The notes beneath the pieces are model-generated. The model searched no databases, was not told the origin of the DNA, and saw only the letters and a program-made list of their open reading frames with translations. A stretch of 38,523 nucleotides of DNA from Bacteroidota bacterium (GTDB lineage: Bacteria; Bacteroidota; Bacteroidia; Chitinophagales; Saprospiraceae): positions 98,636 to 137,158 of the forward strand of contig JAAEZH010000002.1 of NCBI GenBank assembly GCA_018222965.1, given 5' to 3'. A program made the translations under genes and the position numbers. This document shows, one piece after another, positions 33,625 to 38,523 of this stretch (positions are counted from its first letter, which is position 1; every line of letters starts with the position of its first letter).

Positions 33625-34188
33625 ATGAACGAAAACGATGTATCGCTTTATATCCCCGATCAAAAGAAAAAATTGCGGAAAATCATGCTCGAAGAACGCG
33701 ACAGCATGCCCAGGTCGGAACGAAATGCCCTGTCAGAAAATATTTGCGATCAAATTTGGTCCCTGATCCGGGAAAGAAATGTGAAGGTGTTACACAGCTT
33801 CCTGACAATGGGCTCCGAGGTGAATGTCCTGCCGCTCCTGCAAAAAGCCCTGGATGCCAACATCACTGTTGTCGCACCCAAAACACTGAAGAAACGCAAA
33901 ATGCAAAATCTCATCCTGAGCGATATGCAAAAAATGGAAGCGGGGGTCTTCAACACCTATCACCCCGCCGATGCTGACGAATACACGGGACAATACGACC
34001 TGATTATTGTCGCCGGATTGGCTTTCCAAAATAATGGATATCGCCTGGGGTATGGGGGCGGATATTACGATACCTTTTTGGCAAAGCACAAAAATGCCTG
34101 CAAAGTTGGCGTGTGTTACCCCTTTCAGATTTTGGAGAAAGTACCCCTTGAAGAACACGACATCAAAGTTGATCAGGTGATCTATTGA
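33625..34188 (+). CDS. 5-formyltetrahydrofolate cyclo-ligase
   Basis: The ATG at 33625 gives 187 residues, the normal family length; the frame is open further upstream (see 33280-33624). The N-terminal helix DQKKKLRKIMLEERDSM fits the family. The MTHFS signature region is clear: VAPKTLKKRKMQ (83-94), then YDLIIVAGLAFQNNGYRLGYGGGYYDTFL (125-152) with the glycine-rich loop. It converts 5-formyltetrahydrofolate to 5,10-methenyltetrahydrofolate with ATP, a folate-salvage step in the cytoplasm. Its position between two haloperoxidase paralogs has no obvious functional reason. Confidence 0.9.
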   Translation: MNENDVSLYIPDQKKKLRKIMLEERDSMPRSERNALSENICDQIWSLIRERNVKVLHSFLTMGSEVNVLPLLQKALDANITVVAPKTLKKRKMQNLILSDMQKMEAGVFNTYHPADADEYTGQYDLIIVAGLAFQNNGYRLGYGGGYYDTFLAKHKNACKVGVCYPFQILEKVPLEEHDIKVDQVIY

Positions 34189-34556
34189 TAAGTGTACCCG
34201 GAATAAGGTAGAAGTTGTTAAATTACCCAAAAATTAATTTGAACATTCTTTAAAATGCTTATCTTTCTCACGGAATCGTAATCCGTTCTGTCAGAGTTTG
34301 TTCGGGTATTGCTTTAAATCAGCCCCGTTTTCAGAATAGCATATCTCCTGGTATGTTAGTTGCGATTCTCTGAGTCCAATCCTGTCTATAAGTACCTAAA
34401 GCACATTGGCCTGGGTACACACCACACAAAGTTTATTGAAAATTATAATGGTTTTCGGTAAACCAGTTTGGTTTGTCCCTGATGAAAAATCAAAGCCTTC
34501 AGCATGTCTTTAAACGGAGCTGTCGAAGGCAAACCCGAAATTGAAATTATACCCGT
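34189..34556. other. Intergenic region, 368 bp, no gene seen
   Basis: It separates the cyclo-ligase stop from the coiled-coil lipoprotein start. A short hairpin ACGGA/TCCGT lies at 34270-34286 and AAACC/GGTTT at 34462-34476. No -33/-7 pair stands out, no tRNA-like fold is seen, and open frames are short. A promoter for the next gene is expected here but not identified. Confidence 0.4.
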
Positions 34557-35042
34557 ATGAAGCTGTTATTAGTCATTATTGTCTGCCTGACATTCGGAAC
34601 CCTCGCTTGCGAAAATGACACTCAATCCAGAGAAGCACTCGTAGATTTGTTTCGGGAGGAAAAAAAACTACAATGCCAACTTGCATCCATGAAAGACAGC
34701 ATTGTTACCGAGTGGGATAACATGAACCACATGCTGGAATCCCAGCTTCCCCCCGAAATGCCTGCCGAAGAAAAAAATAATATGCTGAAAGTCAGAAATT
34801 CCAGCCTGATCAGGATGTTTCAGTCCTACGAAGGTTTAAATGAAGAAGTGAAATCAGCCCTGGATGACCTCGAACAACGAGATCGCAAAATGGCAGAAAG
34901 ACTGGGGGAATTAAAGCAGGAAATCCAGCGAATAGAATCCGAAAAAATGCTGCTGCTGCAAAAGTTACAGGAAACCAACGGCAATGATGCCATCGAAGAG
35001 ATAAACACCCTTAACCAGGCTATCCTGACTGAAAATTGTTAG
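34557..35042 (+). CDS. Coiled-coil lipoprotein, unknown function
   Basis: The 161-residue protein has a lipobox at Cys18 (GTLAC). The mature part is almost entirely charged helix with heptad-like spacing at about 90-150 (LEQRDRKMAERLGELKQEIQRIESEKMLLLQKLQE), and PPEMPAEEKN breaks an earlier helix. A final cysteine ends the chain. It is not a recognised family. A small periplasmic scaffold or stress lipoprotein is conceivable but unsupported. It lies 55 bases upstream of the second haloperoxidase in the same direction, so they may share a transcript. Confidence 0.7.
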   Translation: MKLLLVIIVCLTFGTLACENDTQSREALVDLFREEKKLQCQLASMKDSIVTEWDNMNHMLESQLPPEMPAEEKNNMLKVRNSSLIRMFQSYEGLNEEVKSALDDLEQRDRKMAERLGELKQEIQRIESEKMLLLQKLQETNGNDAIEEINTLNQAILTENC

Positions 35043-35097
35043 CCTCCACAAGTTTGAAATAGCTTTCTATACAACTTTACAAAATGTTTTAATCCCC

Positions 35098-36465
35098 ATG
35101 AGAAAAATCTACATCCCTTTAGTGAGCCTGATTGTGCTTTTTGGCTCCTGCTCGAAAGATGAAGTGGTTCCTGTTTATAATACGCCGCCTTCATACTACA
35201 CCTACAACATCCCGCTGGTATGGAATCAGTTGTTTTTGGAAGTCGAACGCTTTAGCCCGGGGTATCGTCCGCCGGTTTCTGCCCGCAGCCATGCATTGAT
35301 CAATTTTATGGCTTACGAATCGATTGTAGCCGGAACAGGCGGAGAGTACAACAGCCTCTCCGGACAGTATGCGGGGCTTTCCATTCCACAACCCGAATCC
35401 GACCTGGAATATAATTGGGAAGTTTGTCTCAACGCTGCCTATGAGATGGGCTTTGAATTGTTCTTTCCAATTGCTCCTGCCGAACAACAGTTTCTGATGC
35501 TCGATGTCGGCCATGCACTCAGAGCAGAACTACAGGAAGGGGTCTCCACCGAAACCTACAACCGATCGGTTGAGTATGGCCAGACAGTAGCACAGGCGAT
35601 CTATAACTGGTCTACAGCCGATGAGTGGGGACACGAGTCTTACCTTTCCAATACGGACCCGCAATATGCGCCTCCCTCAGGCGATGGACTTTGGGAGCCA
35701 ACCTACCCGGATTTCCTGGATGCTTTATTGCCGCATTGGGGCAAGGTTAAAACTTTCGCTGCCCTGTCTACTGACGAAGTGCCGCCGCCGCCGAGCTTCA
35801 GTGCCGATCCTTCCTCCCCATTGTACTAGGAAGCTATGGAAGTCCAACAACTCGTTAATGACATTAAAGCAGGAGGCAGCCAGGAGGAATTGTGGATCGC
35901 TCAATTCTGGAGCGATGATTGCCCCATCCTCACGTTTACTCCCGCTGGCAGGTGGGTAAGTATCCTCAACCAACTGATTGCTATCGAGCGACTGGATATG
36001 ATGGAAACTGTTGTCGCTTATGCAAAAGTGGGAATGGCACTCTCCGATGCGGGCGTCCGATGCTGGAGCGAAAAGTACCGCTACAATTTCCTCCGACCCA
36101 TTGATTACATCCGCGATTATATGGATGACGAAGACTGGAATACGGTTATGTGTCCCGATGGTTCCGGTGGCTATTATACGCCAAACTTTCCAACATACCC
36201 CTCCGGCCACGCTTCCTTTGGAGCGGCTGCAGCTGTTGTTCTGGAAGATATCTTTGGAAGCAATTACACATTCACCGACCGAAGCCACGAAGGCAGAACT
36301 GAGTTTAATGGTACCCCACGTACGTTTAATTCATTTCAGGAGATGGCCATTGAAAACGGATACAGCCGGGTACCTCTGGGCGTCCACTTTCAATCAGATT
36401 CGGATGCGGGAATCGACCTGGGTAATGTAGTCGGCCTGCGGGTGAAGGCTTTGCCCTGGAAATAA
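35098..36465 (+). pseudogene. Haloperoxidase-like lipoprotein, copy 2, interrupted by one in-frame TAG
   Basis: The reading frame is exactly as long as copy 1 (456 codons including stop) and aligns without gaps. It keeps the lipobox (GSC) and all catalytic motifs (Lys326, Arg333-Pro334, PSGH, SR-x3-G-x-H). Codon 244 is TAG (35827-35829) where copy 1 has CTG for Leu. The residues after the stop are still nearly identical in protein but differ at many silent sites, so selection acted until recently. A reinitiation ATG at 35836 would give a 209-residue catalytic half without signal. It is a recent pseudogene, a sequencing error or, less likely, a readthrough case. Confidence 0.8.
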
Positions 36466-36616
36466 ATTTCTGACCCAAATATTCAGCAAACGCAAACCAG
36501 CCTAAATTTTGACGCATTCGGCGAACGATTTATCCGCCTCGGCCTGGCTGTCCGGTTAACAAATTAGCACCAATTAATCACCCGCCGGAAAGCGAAGCGC
36601 CTCCGGCTCTCAACCT

Positions 36617-36637
36617 CCAGCTTGCGCAGCGAGCTGG
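36617..36637. terminator. Possible bidirectional terminator hairpin
   Basis: CCAGCTTGC/GCGAGCTGG forms a stem of nine pairs (one G-T) with a three-base loop, between the convergent haloperoxidase copy 2 and DUF4846 genes. It has no T-run, so confidence is low. Confidence 0.4.
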
Positions 36638-36646
36638 TCTCAACCC

Positions 36647-37600
36647 TCAACCCTCAAATCGCTTTAACTGATCCCACTCAAAGGTCCACTCCGGTGTATG
36701 TAGTGACCGTGAAGTATCAATAGAATACCAGGGACTATCCGAGTTTTCCGGATTGCGCAGTACGTGCATCTCCTGAGCCGGCATGTAACTCTGCGCCAGC
36801 AAGAATCGCTTTTCACGAGTTTCAGACTCCACCACATCAACAACTATCACCGCATGGCCGGGATATCCGCCCCGGATAAAAACATCTCCGGACTGTAGGT
36901 TTTCAGGAGCTACTGGCTGCAACTCTTTTTCTAAAGAGGCTGTACCTGCATAACCAAACACCAAGGTCAAGTATTTTTTGAAATTCGAATAACCGGAGTC
37001 CACAACTCCATTGCCCCGACCAATCCGCCAACTGTTGCCATTCAGTACCGGGCGATTGCCCTTTCGCCAATCATCAAATGAAATGACCGTGCCATCCGAA
37101 AAATTGAAATGGATATCAGCATATTCTTCCAATCCGTAGTGGTATTCGGCCTTGAGCCGCATCACCGCATCGGCACATTGCTGCAGGTCGCGTGTTCCAA
37201 CATCCATGTTGATCACGGCATGATGAGCGCCTTGAAAATATTTTTTCTCTCCGTTATAGAGATAAACCGGACTGCCCGCTGGTTTAAGGGGCAATCCCCG
37301 AAGCCAGGAAGCAAAACTCTTTTCTGCTGTTGCCTTTCGGCGAAAGCCGGATGGAGGTTGGATACGACTATGAATGCAGCTTTCCGGATCATAGGCTGAA
37401 ATCCAGCTGTAAATATTTGATACTAAAGGTGGTTCCTGAAGGGTTTCTTCCGGTTCGGCTTGCGGAGCCGGGGCCTGCTCGGTATCGGCAGGAATGCTGG
37501 CAGGCACAGCCTCCTCCACTCGGGAGGAATCAGCTGGTCCGGAGGTATCACAGGAAAAAATGCTTAAAGACAGCAGGATAGAAAAAATGGCGTACATCAT
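36647..37600 (-). CDS. DUF4846 lipoprotein
   Basis: The 317-residue lipoprotein has a lipobox at Cys17 (IFSC), followed by a Pro/Glu/Ala-rich linker. The DUF4846 domain covers about 60-310 and shows SFASWLRGLPLKPAGSPV, VINMDVGTRDLQQCADAVMRLKAEY and SGDVFIRGGYPGHAVIVVD; the last includes a conserved GHA region. The family is common in Bacteroidota and of unknown function. The GHAVIVVD and Cys-containing DLQQCADAVMRL segments are its strongest landmarks; a hydrolase-like fold is speculation. The palindromic word lies in codons for FRRKA. Confidence 0.87.
   Translation of the reverse strand: MMYAIFSILLSLSIFSCDTSGPADSSRVEEAVPASIPADTEQAPAPQAEPEETLQEPPLVSNIYSWISAYDPESCIHSRIQPPSGFRRKATAEKSFASWLRGLPLKPAGSPVYLYNGEKKYFQGAHHAVINMDVGTRDLQQCADAVMRLKAEYHYGLEEYADIHFNFSDGTVISFDDWRKGNRPVLNGNSWRIGRGNGVVDSGYSNFKKYLTLVFGYAGTASLEKELQPVAPENLQSGDVFIRGGYPGHAVIVVDVVESETREKRFLLAQSYMPAQEMHVLRNPENSDSPWYSIDTSRSLHTPEWTFEWDQLKRFEG
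37330..37348 (+). repeat. Palindromic word, copy 5 (19 bases exact)
   Basis: TTGCCTTTCGGCGAAAGCC inside the DUF4846 gene, read on the minus strand as FRRKA, in the same frame as copy 1. Confidence 0.75.
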
Positions 37601-37693
37601 TACACAGGGGTTTCCTATGTAACGCTATTCGTCTCACAATAAAGTATCTAGCGCCTAAAGAAAAAGGATTCAACCCAAAATAAATAGACAACC

Positions 37694-37716
37694 CACAAGC
37701 CACGGGCTTGTGTTTT
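37694..37716. terminator. Hairpin with T-run between two minus-strand genes
   Basis: CACAAGCC-ACG-GGCTTGTG (37694-37712) followed on the plus strand by TTTT. Both neighbours are on the minus strand, where the following sequence is GGGTTG rather than a T-run, so its role as terminator for the right-hand gene is only moderately supported. Confidence 0.5.
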
Positions 37717-37740
37717 AGACCAGAGTCCGCCCTTAGACGC

Positions 37741-38523
37741 TTACTCCTCCACTCGCTGAAAATGATAATCCTCAAACTTCAGAATATGCAGAAACTGATT
37801 CTCATACCGCTTAGTTGTATTGAGCAATTCTGCATCGGAAGAAGTCCCCGGATCTACTACCTTTCTGAACTGATATTGCGTGTGCAGACTCACACCATCA
37901 GCAGCATCCAGCTGGTTTAACCAGTCTGCTCCGTATTGATTGAGCAGGCGGCCGAAATACAGGGTGGTACCATAACCCACATAGGCTTCCTCATTGGGAA
38001 CGGTACCATAAATTTCAAAAAACTCGGTTTTAAAGTCTTTTATATCCTGAGAATACTCATCAATATGAAAGAAGTTGCTGACATGCAGGTTGAGGTCTTC
38101 ATAGAGCGAATAATCGATCTGCTCAAAATACATCCATTGCGGCATGCCGTATACCTCAACCTCTGAGAATCCCGCCTGAGCAATTTTCAACTTTCTCAGA
38201 AAGGAATACACAAAGCTCTCGTCATTCCAGGTTGGTATGATAAATATGGTTTTCTTCTCGGCACGAAGGTAGGGGCCAATTTTAGTGTCCTTTAAATCAG
38301 CCGACTCGTCCATGACGATAAATTCTTCAAAACGCGCCGTAGAATCTACGGATCCCATAAATTCGTAATTGGCTTCCTGGAAATACTCCAGCCGTTGAAT
38401 TTCATTCGGCTTATTTGGAACTACCATTACCACCTGATCGGCATCGTAATTGGATCGAACCTGCTTTACGATCGCCTCCGCATGGCTCTTGAATGTTGGA
38501 TTAACCTGCACCAAATACGGATT
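37741..38523 (-). CDS. Periplasmic-binding-type protein (LysM/PBP1-like), 5' part outside window
   Basis: The frame is open from the right edge; the apparent start at 38514 is a TTG inside the gene, preceded by further codons (NPYL). The 260 visible residues match the C-terminal half of the type 1 periplasmic-binding fold in Bacteroidota proteins that often carry N-terminal LysM domains. Recognisable parts are VVMVVPNKPNE, IFIIPTWNDESFVYSFLRKL and a late YVGYGTTLYFGRLLNQYG followed by LHTQYQF. Such proteins are thought to act at the cell envelope; ligand unknown. It lies upstream of the DUF4846 gene on the same strand, with a hairpin between. Confidence 0.72.
   Translation of the reverse strand, partial: NPYLVQVNPTFKSHAEAIVKQVRSNYDADQVVMVVPNKPNEIQRLEYFQEANYEFMGSVDSTARFEEFIVMDESADLKDTKIGPYLRAEKKTIFIIPTWNDESFVYSFLRKLKIAQAGFSEVEVYGMPQWMYFEQIDYSLYEDLNLHVSNFFHIDEYSQDIKDFKTEFFEIYGTVPNEEAYVGYGTTLYFGRLLNQYGADWLNQLDAADGVSLHTQYQFRKVVDPGTSSDAELLNTTKRYENQFLHILKFEDYHFQRVEE

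Noticed and set aside
35827-35829. TAG read as pyrrolysine or a genetic-code change
   Set aside because: The aligned residue is Leu, other genes here use TAG as stop, and pyrrolysine use is not expected in Bacteroidota.

Overview
The window comes from a Bacteroidota chromosome, most likely a marine or environmental Saprospiria-like lineage (class-level placement is inference). Evidence: several secreted proteins with type IX secretion (T9SS) C-terminal sorting tails, many short lipoprotein signals, Bacteroidota-type promoters (TTG, about 20 bases, then TAnnTTTG), little Shine-Dalgarno sequence, and conserved Bacteroidota families (DUF4846, a Spo0M-like protein, the 160-residue protein often mislabelled as an ABC transporter ATPase). 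I see no rRNA, tRNA, CRISPR array, prophage or intact insertion sequence.

Layout. 1-5432: partial secreted adhesin-like gene, acetoacetyl-CoA synthetase, a small inverted-repeat element, a 5'-nucleotidase-type lipoprotein and an FKBP isomerase lipoprotein. 5545-13595: a fold-back repeat, a 1390-residue T9SS protein with five exact 81-residue repeats, a DUF255 thioredoxin-like lipoprotein, a TPR lipoprotein and a second copy of the fold-back repeat. 13595-18663: Spo0M-like protein, small conserved protein, a two-gene Fe-S electron-transfer pair, a PyrR-like phosphoribosyltransferase, another fold-back element and a patatin-like lipase. 18774-25031: a cupredoxin-containing T9SS protein, SMC, and a truncated Fur-family pseudogene. 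25179-29983: S41 peptidase, a protein with a possible degenerate PIN domain, a small membrane protein, an alpha/beta hydrolase and a TrmH-type methyltransferase.

30034-36465 is the most system-like part. It holds a tiny CPVC thioredoxin-like protein, a MarR regulator with a C-terminal four-cysteine cluster and an Rrf2 regulator with an NsrR/IscR-like three-cysteine cluster. These are followed by two paralogous vanadium-haloperoxidase-like lipoproteins flanking a folate-salvage enzyme and a coiled-coil lipoprotein. Palindromes placed on the promoters suggest that MarR controls itself and the thioredoxin-like gene, and that Rrf2 controls itself and possibly the first haloperoxidase. The second haloperoxidase is intact except for one in-frame TAG. 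The right end holds a DUF4846 lipoprotein and a partial LysM/periplasmic-binding-type protein.

The strongest unexplained signal is repeats. Three unrelated fold-back families and a 48-base repeat are present, and a 14-base palindromic word, GCCTTTCGGCGAAA, occurs five times. All five are inside genes, all point the same way, and they are read in different frames.
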